From: an uncultured Desulfobacterales bacterium
GTDB taxonomy: Bacteria; Desulfobacterota; Desulfobacteria; Desulfobacterales; JAFDCJ01
Assembly: GCA_945787595.1 (NCBI GenBank)
Contig: CALZJV010000180.1
Span: forward strand, 1 to 13,982
Direction: 5' to 3'
Length of the DNA stretch: 13,982 nucleotides
Below are positions 6,425 to 13,982 of the stretch, in pieces (positions within the stretch are counted from its first letter, which is position 1; each line of letters starts with the position of its first letter). Position numbers and translations under genes: made by a program. The notes below the pieces were generated by a model. The model was not told the DNA's origin, ran no database searches, and was given only the letters and a program-made list of their open reading frames with translations.

Positions 6425-9400
6425 TTGAAAAAATTATGCATATGCTTTGCAGTGTTTTTGGCATTCTTGGTTTTAGCGACTGCGATGACGGCATCGGCCG
6501 AAGACGCGTTGAAGATCGTCTATAACGTGGGTTTGGCGCCGCTTAAGTTTGAAGATACTGATTCGCGTCCGACGGGGTTATTTCCGGATTTGTGGCGGCT
6601 GTGGGCTCAAAAAGCAGGTAAAAAGATCGAGTTTGTCAGGGCGGAGTCTTTTGAAGAATCGTTGCAGCTGCTTAAAGACGGCAAAGTCGATCTGAATGCC
6701 GGTCTTTTCAGGACTCCGGAGCGTGAGGAATTTCTGGATTATTCAGAACCGCTGTTAGCCCTCGACTATTACCTATTCACCCACCCGTCGGTCCATCCGA
6801 TCAAATCGTTGGAAAAAACATCGGGCTTTATCGTCGGTATTCAGAAGGGCGGGTATACGGAACAATTTGTGCGCGCCAAAGTGCCTGCGAACCGAATTGC
6901 TGTCTATGACCGTTTTCAGGATCTCTTGCGGGCCGCTCTGGAGGGTGAAATAAGGGTATTGATCGCAACCGAGCTGAGCCTTTTTTACTACCTCAAAGAA
7001 AACTTCCTGATCAACATATTCGAACACGATCGAGACCATCCGCTGTACACCCAGGTGTATTACACGGCGACTAAAAAAGGAAACCGGGCGCTTATTCAAC
7101 AGGTCAATGATGGATTAAAGGCCATCGGCAGCGAAGAAAGAAAGCAGCTGGAGAATAAATGGATCGTCAGGGATTTTCAAGATGTACCCCAAGAATCGAA
7201 GGTCGCTCTCTCGGAACAAGAGAAGATTGTATTAACCGATGCGGAAAGGCAATGGCTGGATGCCCACAAAAAGATCGTGGTCGGTGGCGAGATGGATTGG
7301 GCGCCCTTCGATTTTGTCGACGAGACGGGAGCGTACGCAGGACTGGCGAATGACTACCTGAAGATCATTGGCGAAAAACTGGGCATCGAGGTGGAAATCA
7401 TCACCGGTCCCCCCTGGGATGATCTTTTGGCCATGATCCGTCGCCAGGAGATCGATGTGCTGCCGGCCATCTATCACTCTGATGAACGCGAATCTTTTGT
7501 CAATTTCACCACCCCTTACCTCAAGATCACCGAGTTCATCTTCGCCCGCAGCGACAATCAAACCATTTCCAGTTTTACGGACTTGAAAGATAAAACCACC
7601 ATCGTGGTAAACGGCTATATCATTGAAAGCTATCTGCGTTCGAACTACCCGGATTATGATCTGATAACGGCCCCCACGATCCAGGATGCGCTCAAAAAGC
7701 TCATAACCGGGGAAGCCGATGCGTTTATCGGCGATATCATTTCGACATCCTACAATATCAAGGAACTTTCGCTGGTCGGCATCAAACCCATCGCGCCGGT
7801 CACAGATGAGGGGCCAACGATCCATATGGCAGTCCGCAAAGATTGGCCGATTTTGAGAAATTTGATCGATAAAACGCTCAAAGCGATACCGGAGGGGGAG
7901 CGCGATGTCATTAATAGCCAATGGATTTCATTTGCCGAAAAAAAGATCGTGCAAAGCCTCGGTAAAGTCACCTTAACGGCCGAGGAACAGAACTGGGTCA
8001 ATCAGCACCCCGTGATCCGGGTGCACAATGAAAAAGACTGGCCGCCGTTTAATTATTTTGAATACGGCAAACCGCGGGGGCTGTCCATCGATTACATGAA
8101 TCTGGTGGCCGAACAGCTGGGCATCAAAGTCGAATATGTGACCGGGCCCAGCTGGAACGAATTTTTGGAGATGGTAAAGCGCAAAGAGCTGGATGTCATG
8201 CTCAACATCGTCAAAACTGAAGATCGCCTGAAATACCTGCTGTATACTGAGCCTTACATCAAAAATCCCAATGTCATTGTCAGCTCACAGGCAAGCCCCT
8301 ATGAAACCATTCAAGCGCTTTTCGGCAAGACCGTGGCCTTTCCCAAAGGCTTTTTTTATGAAGAGGTGTTGACCAAGTCCTTTCCTCAAATCAAGCGACT
8401 GCCGGTGGAGGATACCCTGGCTAGTCTCAAAGCGGTCGCCTTCGGCCGGGCGGATGCGGCCCTGGGTGAGGCGGCCGTGGTGCGAACCCTGATCAATAAA
8501 AATTTCATATCCGGCTTGCAAATTTCAGGCGAGACGAATATCGGGGATCCCGACCTGACGAATCTGCGCATCGGGGTTCGGGATGATTGGCCGCTGCTGC
8601 ATTCCGTGCTAATGAAAGCCATGGCCGCTGTTGGGCCGCAGGAAATGAATCAAATCCAGCAAAAGTGGATTGTGACCGCTTTGGATACCGCCGCCGCGCC
8701 ACCAACGGCCGTCACCCTTTCATACGGCCGCCTGATTGCTTATGGCATCGCCGTTTTTCTGGCTCTCAGCCTGCTGGCCTGGATATTGATCAAAACGGTT
8801 AAAAAAGAACAGATTGCCGTTAGTTTTGGGTCGCGCTGGTTTCGCGGACTTGTTCTGGCCGGTTTGAGCATTTTTATCATCATTGTCTGCCTGCTGGGCT
8901 GGTTTACGCTGGAGAAGAATAAGGAAAATATTCTGGAGGATATCGCTGATAACCTCACGGAAATTTTAAATACCGCAGATAAGCGGCTCAACCTGTGGGT
9001 GGCGCAAAGAACATCTTTCCTGAAACTGATCGGGCGCGATCCGGAGCTGGTGACGCTGACCAAACGCCTGCTGGCCGTCACACCCGACCGTGAAAGTCTG
9101 TTGGCCTCCGATGCCTTGCGCGAGACACGGGCGTTTTTCAAAACCAACAAGGATATTTTTACAAATATCGGTTTTTTTATTATCAACACGGATGATATCA
9201 GCATCGGGTCCATGCGGGATACCAATATCGGTACCCGCAATCTCATTTCACTGCAGAGGCCGGATCTGCTCAGGCGGGCATTTGAGGGCGAGATCCTGTA
9301 CGTACCGCCCATCGAATCCGATGTGCCCCTGGGGAAAGGCTCCAAAGCAGGCGGGACCCGGAATCCATCCACCAAGTTCTTTATCGGGCCCATCCGGGAC

Positions 9401-10867
9401 CCCAGTGGACAAATCATTGCGGTAGTGACCCTGCGGGTAGACCCTTCGGAAGATTTATCACGGGTTTTATCTTCTTTAGAGATGCGCAATACCTTTGAAA
9501 CCTATGCCTTTAACGAGCATGGTGACCTGCTCTCGGAAAGCCGGTTTGACGAGCAGTTACGCCGGATTGGACTGATCGGAGAAGATCAAGGCAGTGCCGC
9601 CAACCTTGCGATTCGAGATCCCGGGCTCAACCTGGTTAAAGGCCTGCAACCCAAAATCGAAAGATCTAAACAGCCCTTAACGCGCATGGTTGTCCGCACG
9701 GTTCAGTTGAAGCTCGATATGGAGAAGGCCGGTCAAACCTATGGCCACTCGAAAATCGGAATCGATACCAAAGGATACCGGGATTATCGCGGGGTGCCGG
9801 TCTTGGGCGCCTGGCTTTGGGACGCCAATCTGGGGCTGGGCCTGGCGACTGAAATCGATGTGGCTGAAGCGATGTCCAACTATCATCAGATACGACGGAC
9901 GGTTTTCGGGATTTTGGGATTTACCCTGCTTTTATCTGTTAGCGTGGTATTGCTGGTTCTGATACTGGGCGAACGCACCAGCCATGCGCTGATGAAGGCG
10001 CGCGACAATCTGGAGGCAAAGGTTGACGAGCGGACAGCCGAATTGCAGGAAAACCAGCAGCAGCTTGAGGCCGCGGTGGAACGCTCCGGCCTGTTGCTGG
10101 ATTCCGCGGGGGAGGGAATCTTTGGCGTCGACCTGGACGGGACCGTGGCGTTCATCAATCCGGCCGCCAATCGAATGCTGGGATACGAATCGGATGAACT
10201 CCTTGGACAGGAGGTCCACCAGAAAATTCACCATTCCCATGCGGATGGCAGCGGCTATCCAAAAGAGGAGTGCCCGATGTACCTGTCCCACGTCGATGGA
10301 ACCGATCATCACGTCACCGATGAGGTGCTCTGGCACAAGGACGGCACACCGTTTCCGGTGGAATACACCAGCATGCCGATCAAGAAGAACGGCCAACGAC
10401 TGCAAAAGATATTAGACACCAGCCCGGTGGGTGTCGGCATCTCCACCGAGGGCGTTGTTCGCTTCGCCAACCCGCAGTTTCCCGAGCTTTTTTTTAGCGG
10501 GAAGGGGCAGGATGCGCAGGAGGCCTATGTCAATCCGAAAGACCGGGAATACATTGTGAAAGAACTCGAAAAATCTGGCATCGTTCGCGATTATGAGTTA
10601 CAGACCTACGGCCGCGATCGGGAGATCCGGGACACCCTGGCAACATTCATCCGTACCGAATACGAAGGCCAAACCGGTATTCTTTCCTGGATGGTGGACC
10701 TCAGCGGCCTGAAGGAAGCCGAACAGGAACTGAAAGCCAAATTTGATGAGTTGGCCCGATTCAGGCGGTTGGCCATCGGCCGCGAACAAAAGATGATTGA
10801 ATTGAAAAAGGAAATCAATGAACTCCTGCAAACATGCGGACTGTCGGAAAAATACAAAATCCACTGA
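6425..10867 (+). CDS. Giant membrane receptor: three SBP_bac_3 flytraps, dCache-like domain, two PAS domains, no kinase
   Basis: This 1480-residue protein starts at TTG 6425, 7 bases after AAGGA (6413-6417), with a signal peptide ending ASA (residue 25). Three periplasmic SBP_bac_3 (Venus-flytrap) domains occupy about 28-248, 283-499 and 530-751. The second and third are each preceded by a repeated LT..E..W...H..I.V linker. Each domain keeps the family's ligand-carboxylate Arg (R100, R355, R601). TM1 (768-790) and TM2 (808-829) are joined by a short basic loop. A second periplasmic part (830-1160), dCache-like with an FFIGPIRDPSGQIIAVVTL segment, is followed by TM3 (1161-1183), a coiled coil, PAS1 (about 1223-1324) and PAS2 (about 1326-1428). 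The end is a helix with FRRLAIGRE and IELKKEINELL (1442-1470). The flytrap arrangement recalls BvgS-type sensors, but no histidine-kinase, receiver, GGDEF or cyclase domain is present. The stop at 10865 lies in a clean frame. PAS1 appears to lack its last strand. The gene is very probably co-transcribed with the TorT-like gene 15 bases downstream. Confidence 0.85.
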   Translation: MKKLCICFAVFLAFLVLATAMTASAEDALKIVYNVGLAPLKFEDTDSRPTGLFPDLWRLWAQKAGKKIEFVRAESFEESLQLLKDGKVDLNAGLFRTPEREEFLDYSEPLLALDYYLFTHPSVHPIKSLEKTSGFIVGIQKGGYTEQFVRAKVPANRIAVYDRFQDLLRAALEGEIRVLIATELSLFYYLKENFLINIFEHDRDHPLYTQVYYTATKKGNRALIQQVNDGLKAIGSEERKQLENKWIVRDFQDVPQESKVALSEQEKIVLTDAERQWLDAHKKIVVGGEMDWAPFDFVDETGAYAGLANDYLKIIGEKLGIEVEIITGPPWDDLLAMIRRQEIDVLPAIYHSDERESFVNFTTPYLKITEFIFARSDNQTISSFTDLKDKTTIVVNGYIIESYLRSNYPDYDLITAPTIQDALKKLITGEADAFIGDIISTSYNIKELSLVGIKPIAPVTDEGPTIHMAVRKDWPILRNLIDKTLKAIPEGERDVINSQWISFAEKKIVQSLGKVTLTAEEQNWVNQHPVIRVHNEKDWPPFNYFEYGKPRGLSIDYMNLVAEQLGIKVEYVTGPSWNEFLEMVKRKELDVMLNIVKTEDRLKYLLYTEPYIKNPNVIVSSQASPYETIQALFGKTVAFPKGFFYEEVLTKSFPQIKRLPVEDTLASLKAVAFGRADAALGEAAVVRTLINKNFISGLQISGETNIGDPDLTNLRIGVRDDWPLLHSVLMKAMAAVGPQEMNQIQQKWIVTALDTAAAPPTAVTLSYGRLIAYGIAVFLALSLLAWILIKTVKKEQIAVSFGSRWFRGLVLAGLSIFIIIVCLLGWFTLEKNKENILEDIADNLTEILNTADKRLNLWVAQRTSFLKLIGRDPELVTLTKRLLAVTPDRESLLASDALRETRAFFKTNKDIFTNIGFFIINTDDISIGSMRDTNIGTRNLISLQRPDLLRRAFEGEILYVPPIESDVPLGKGSKAGGTRNPSTKFFIGPIRDPSGQIIAVVTLRVDPSEDLSRVLSSLEMRNTFETYAFNEHGDLLSESRFDEQLRRIGLIGEDQGSAANLAIRDPGLNLVKGLQPKIERSKQPLTRMVVRTVQLKLDMEKAGQTYGHSKIGIDTKGYRDYRGVPVLGAWLWDANLGLGLATEIDVAEAMSNYHQIRRTVFGILGFTLLLSVSVVLLVLILGERTSHALMKARDNLEAKVDERTAELQENQQQLEAAVERSGLLLDSAGEGIFGVDLDGTVAFINPAANRMLGYESDELLGQEVHQKIHHSHADGSGYPKEECPMYLSHVDGTDHHVTDEVLWHKDGTPFPVEYTSMPIKKNGQRLQKILDTSPVGVGISTEGVVRFANPQFPELFFSGKGQDAQEAYVNPKDREYIVKELEKSGIVRDYELQTYGRDREIRDTLATFIRTEYEGQTGILSWMVDLSGLKEAEQELKAKFDELARFRRLAIGREQKMIELKKEINELLQTCGLSEKYKIH

Positions 10868-10882
10868 GGGAGAAAACCAACA

Positions 10883-12010
10883 ATGCTGAAATTATTGTTC
10901 TTCCTATTTTCGCAAACTTTTTTTTGGCTAAAGCGCTGTGGGCGGGTGTTGTGCTCCCCTGCCGTTTTTATCGCGATAACTGTGTCAACCGTTCAAGCCG
11001 AAAAGGCCTGGTATCCGGTAGAAGTCGATGTATGGAATCCCCCATTTAATGAGCTGCGTCAGCGGGAGAAAAAGCTCTATACTCCCCTGGAGAGGGCGCA
11101 AAAAAAATGGCGCATCCGCGTCTTTATTCCCCATCTCAAAGATGCCTACTGGTTGGGGGTCAACTACGGGCTGATCGACGAGGCTCGCCGTCTGGGTGTC
11201 AGCCTTTCGATTTACGAGGCTGGCGGTTACGACCATCTCGAGGTTCAGCGTCGTCAGATCGAGGAAAGTCTCAAAGAAAAACCGGACGGCCTGATCATCG
11301 GTGCCATTTCTCTGGACGGCCTCAACGATATGGTAAAAAAGGCCTCTGACCAGGGAATCCCGGTGTTGGATTTGATCAACGGCATGTCCTCACCACTGAT
11401 TGCCGGCCGTGCGGCCGTTTCCTTCTGGGACATGGGTTACCAGGCCGGTAGTTATTTGCAGCGTCTGCAAAATAAGAACGGCAAACCCATGAAGCTTGCC
11501 TGGTTTCCCGGGCCCGAGGGTGCCGGTTGGGTTGCCGCCGGTGATGCGGGCCTCCGTAAGGCAATCGAGGGAAGCGCGATCGAAATTCTGGACTCACGCT
11601 ATGGCGACACCGGCAGTGCGGCCCAGGCAAAGCTGATCGAAGCCGCGCTCAACCGGTATGCCGACGATCTTGACTGCATCGTGGGCACCGCCGTTAGCGC
11701 TGAAGCTGCCGTAAAAATCCTGCGCAAAGGCGGGCTGGTAGACAGGATAAAAATTCTTTCGTATTACTACAGTCCGGGCGTGCATCGCAGCATCCGCCGG
11801 GGTGACATCACCGCAGCGCCCAGCGACCTGACGGTGCTGCAGGCGCGCATCGCGGTCGATGTCATGGTACGGATACTCGAAAAGCGGGACTATTTTAAGC
11901 ACGTGGCGCCCAGAGTACAAGTCGTAGACAGCAGCAACATCCGTGTCTGGGATACCTCGACGACACTAGCACCAAGGGGATTCAGACCTATTTTCAGCAT
12001 AAACGAGTAG
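10883..12010 (+). CDS. torT: TorT-like periplasmic binding protein of a TMAO-type sensing system
   Basis: This 375-residue protein starts at ATG 10883 with GAGGGAG (10866-10872), which overlaps the stop of the receptor gene, so coupling is likely. The N-terminal 39 residues are hydrophobic and end VQA, a long signal peptide. The mature protein follows the TorT plan: WYPVEVDVWNPPF, then YTPLERAQKKWRI, KDAYWLGVNYGL (83-97), YEAGGY (111-116), the SFWDMGYQAGSYL segment (180-192), VGTAVSAEAA, SYYYSPGVHRSIRRG (293-307), and near the end APRGFRPIF, matching the SPGGFRPVY tail of E. coli TorT. TorT is a type I periplasmic binding protein that binds TMAO and then the periplasmic domain of the sensor kinase TorS. 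Aromatic residues remembered as forming the TMAO pocket are mostly present (Y89, W90, Y116, Y295), but one tryptophan position seems to be Phe181. The ligand may therefore be TMAO or another small compound. The symbol reflects family membership, not proven TMAO sensing. Confidence 0.85.
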   Translation: MLKLLFFLFSQTFFWLKRCGRVLCSPAVFIAITVSTVQAEKAWYPVEVDVWNPPFNELRQREKKLYTPLERAQKKWRIRVFIPHLKDAYWLGVNYGLIDEARRLGVSLSIYEAGGYDHLEVQRRQIEESLKEKPDGLIIGAISLDGLNDMVKKASDQGIPVLDLINGMSSPLIAGRAAVSFWDMGYQAGSYLQRLQNKNGKPMKLAWFPGPEGAGWVAAGDAGLRKAIEGSAIEILDSRYGDTGSAAQAKLIEAALNRYADDLDCIVGTAVSAEAAVKILRKGGLVDRIKILSYYYSPGVHRSIRRGDITAAPSDLTVLQARIAVDVMVRILEKRDYFKHVAPRVQVVDSSNIRVWDTSTTLAPRGFRPIFSINE

Positions 12011-12062
12011 GGTAGATCTGAACAGTAGCTACGATTTACAGACTGTTTATAAAATGGATTTC

Positions 12063-12077
12063 GCGGCAAGCTGCCGC
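12063..12077. repeat. Perfect GC-rich palindrome between the TorT-like gene and the sensor kinase gene
   Basis: GCGGCA (12063-12068) and TGCCGC (12072-12077) form a perfect 6-bp stem with an AGC loop, 53 bases after the torT stop and about 60 bases before the next start. No T-run follows. It looks like a short extragenic palindrome. It could partly uncouple expression of the two genes, but the rest of this 129-base spacer shows no convincing promoter. Confidence 0.5.
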
Positions 12078-12139
12078 TCCCAAAGGTGATAATGTCAAAT
12101 GAGCACTGAAACCTTCAAGTTGAGGTTAGGATTCTGGTT

Positions 12140-13982
12140 ATGAAAACCGCATTAACCTGGATTTTACTGATTCTTTTGGCCGTCGGGGGCATCGGAGGAA
12201 CCTTTGCTTTAAGTGAAGCATTCCGCAGCGATGCCAGGGAAGCATGGGAAATGGAGGCCTCCCAGGCAGCCCAGTGGCTTTCCGGCACGCTTCTGGGATG
12301 GCTGGAGGAAAGCTATGCACCATTGTCCGGTTTGGCAATCCTTTTCGAAAATTCGCGCGAGGTCACTGAGATCGAGTTTCTGGGTGCCACGGATGCCTTG
12401 GAAGCCCGTGCCACCTCCTTTTTCCTCGATGCCAAGGCCGTCGCGCGCCCACGGGGGGACGGCGAAGAATGGTCGATCGAATTTTCCAATGATCCCCTGG
12501 GACCGTTGTCACCGGACACGCCCTTGAGCCGGCATCCGGTGATTCTCGATACTATCAAGGTTGCCGTCGACAACCCGGACCAGATTATGCTGGGCCCTCC
12601 GTTCTCCAGTGAGGAGGGTTTACGCTATTCCCCGGCGGCGCTTGCCATCCAGGATGATAGCGGTCCGCTGGTCGTCATCGGTCTGGTCAATTACGGCGCC
12701 ATCGTCAAGGGGCTATTCGATATCCACAAGGTGGATGGACTGCAACTCCAAATTCAAGGGCGCTTCAAGGAGATAGATGGTCCCGGACCCCAGCGAGTGG
12801 TTATCGGCAAGCCGCTTCCCGAAGCTTTGCACGCGGTGACGACCCGGACCGTCAGCGCCGGTGCAGATCTGTCTATCACCTGGCAGATGGACAAACGCTT
12901 TAGCAACGGACCCCAGAAAGCTCTGGCCAATTTTACTTTTATGGGCGGGATTGGGAGCACCATTCTCTTCGTTTCGTTAATTGGATTGCTGTTGCAGCGG
13001 AATTGGACGATTACGAAAAAAGTCGAGGAAGCAACCGATGAATTGGCCGAAAGCCGCCAACGCCTCGACCTGGCTCTGGCCTCCTCCGGAATCGGCACCT
13101 GGGATTGGAATATCGCTGATGACACCCTTTCCTGGGACGACGCCCAGCACCGGATCATGGGCACCGATCCTACCGCAGGGGAACGTGATCTGGCAAGTCT
13201 GGTCAAAATCATCCATCCGGAGGATACCCAAAAGGTCGAATCCGAAATAAATACAGCCTTTGCAGAAGACAAGGATTATGTCAGTGAGTATCGATTTATA
13301 AGACCGGATGGAGAAGTCCGCACCCTGGAGGCGCGCGGATATGTGATCAGAGATGCGGGCGGTCAACCGCTGCGAATGATCGGCACGAGCATGGACATCA
13401 CCGAGCGCAAGCAGGCCGAAGAAGAGTTGGAGAAACTATCTCAGGCTGTCGAACAGAGCCCGGCGTCGGTGGTGATTACCGATCTCAGGGGGACCATCCA
13501 ATATGTCAACCCTAAGTTCTGTGAGGTCACCGGATATACCGTCGCAGAAGCCCTCGGACAAAACCCCCGCATCCTAAAATCCGGTCACACGCCTTCGGAA
13601 GTCTACCTGGAACTATGGAAGTCCCTTAAAGCCGGATACGAATGGCGAGGGGAGTTTCAAAATAAAAAGAAAAACGGTGAGCTTTACTGGGAGTCCGCCA
13701 CCATCTCAGCGCTTAAGTCCAGTGACGGCTCAACCGCTCACTACCTAGCCGTCAAGGAAGATATCACCGAACGCAAGCAGATGGAGGAGAGCATCCGCGA
13801 AAAGGAGGCACGGTTCCGCGGGTATTTTGAGCACAGCCAGGTCGGGATGGCGGTCACTTCACCGACCAAAGGATGGGTTGAGGCCAATGATCAATTGCAG
13901 AGAATGCTTGGCTATACGCTAGACGAGCTGCGTCAAATGACCTGGGTCGAGCTGACCCATCCCGAAGACCTCGATGCGGATG
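12140..13982 (+). CDS. Membrane PAS sensor protein, probable histidine kinase, CHASE-like input domain; 3' end beyond window
   Basis: The frame is open from ATG 12140 (TTAGGA at 12126-12131, 8 bases upstream) to the window end, giving 614 residues with no stop. An N-terminal membrane helix (about 4-24) is followed by a periplasmic domain (25-262). That domain has features of CHASE domains: a helical start, then LAILFENSREVTEIEF, later LSRHPVILDTI and IMLGPPFSSEEG, and AALAIQDDSGPLVVIGLV. A second helix (about 265-287) leads to the cytoplasm. PAS1 (about 308-420) is of the PAS_3 type, with GTWDWNI, IIHPEDTQKV and a closing MDITERKQAEEEL. PAS2 (430-545) has SPASVVITDLRG, YVNPKFCEVTGYT and ends EDITERKQMEE. 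PAS3 begins at about 555 and is cut at HPEDLDAD. Repeated PAS domains with ITERKQ linkers normally precede a HisKA/HATPase core, but that core is not visible here. Its position after a TorT-like gene suggests a TorS-like role, although the input domain does not resemble the helical TorS sensor. Confidence 0.8.
   Translation, partial: MKTALTWILLILLAVGGIGGTFALSEAFRSDAREAWEMEASQAAQWLSGTLLGWLEESYAPLSGLAILFENSREVTEIEFLGATDALEARATSFFLDAKAVARPRGDGEEWSIEFSNDPLGPLSPDTPLSRHPVILDTIKVAVDNPDQIMLGPPFSSEEGLRYSPAALAIQDDSGPLVVIGLVNYGAIVKGLFDIHKVDGLQLQIQGRFKEIDGPGPQRVVIGKPLPEALHAVTTRTVSAGADLSITWQMDKRFSNGPQKALANFTFMGGIGSTILFVSLIGLLLQRNWTITKKVEEATDELAESRQRLDLALASSGIGTWDWNIADDTLSWDDAQHRIMGTDPTAGERDLASLVKIIHPEDTQKVESEINTAFAEDKDYVSEYRFIRPDGEVRTLEARGYVIRDAGGQPLRMIGTSMDITERKQAEEELEKLSQAVEQSPASVVITDLRGTIQYVNPKFCEVTGYTVAEALGQNPRILKSGHTPSEVYLELWKSLKAGYEWRGEFQNKKKNGELYWESATISALKSSDGSTAHYLAVKEDITERKQMEESIREKEARFRGYFEHSQVGMAVTSPTKGWVEANDQLQRMLGYTLDELRQMTWVELTHPEDLDAD

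Noticed and set aside
7232..7921. A 229-residue ORF on the minus strand inside the receptor gene
   Set aside because: It lies entirely antisense to a well-supported domain (second flytrap). It has no ribosome binding site or recognisable motif, and its open frame is explained by codon bias of the plus-strand gene.
8740..9489. A 249-residue ORF on the minus strand opposite TM1, TM2 and the Cache region
   Set aside because: It is low-complexity Ser/Arg-rich translation typical of an antisense shadow frame. The plus-strand protein has clear domains here.
10860..10885. Frameshift that cut a kinase domain off the receptor
   Set aside because: The downstream DNA immediately encodes the signal peptide of the TorT-like protein in a different frame. 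No kinase-like sequence remains, so simple truncation by frameshift is not supported.
12035..12053. TTTACA and TATAAA upstream of the sensor kinase gene as a promoter
   Set aside because: Only 7 bases separate them, and no suitable -35 box exists at the right distance from TATAAA.

Overview
The window reads as chromosomal DNA of a Gram-negative bacterium of roughly 50% GC. The most likely source is a Desulfobacterota (Desulfosarcina/Desulfobacteraceae-type) genome. That placement is inferred from the gene types (PqiBC, AsmA-like and MipA envelope proteins, a TorT homologue, very large PAS/Cache receptors) and from the style of the intergenic repeats. No rRNA or other marker gene is present to prove it. 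All genes are on the + strand.

Region 1 (1-5230) is an envelope and lipid-trafficking block. It holds the 3' end of a PqiB-like MCE protein, the complete outer-membrane lipoprotein PqiC, an intergenic stretch with a hairpin and a 153-bp inverted-repeat element, a small three-helix membrane protein of unknown function, and a 1220-residue AsmA/YhdP-like protein. PqiB/PqiC and AsmA-like proteins are both associated with lipid movement between the inner and outer membranes. Region 2 (5231-6424) holds one gene for a MipA/OmpV-family outer-membrane beta-barrel, with its own ribosome binding site and two downstream hairpins, the second terminator-like.

Region 3 (6425-13982) is a signal-sensing block. 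A 1480-residue membrane receptor has three tandem periplasmic Venus-flytrap (SBP_bac_3) domains, then a dCache-like domain and two cytoplasmic PAS domains, but no visible kinase, GGDEF, cyclase or phosphatase domain. Fifteen bases later comes a periplasmic TorT-like binding protein. After a further 129 bases comes a membrane sensor protein with a CHASE-like periplasmic domain and at least three PAS domains, which runs off the window end. It is probably a histidine kinase, but its catalytic part lies outside the window. The working model is a multi-ligand sensing locus in which TorT and the kinase-less receptor feed the downstream kinase.

The most unusual items are the apparently output-less triple-flytrap receptor, an apparent in-frame loss of the end of its first PAS domain, and the pairing of TorT with a kinase whose sensor domain does not look like TorS.
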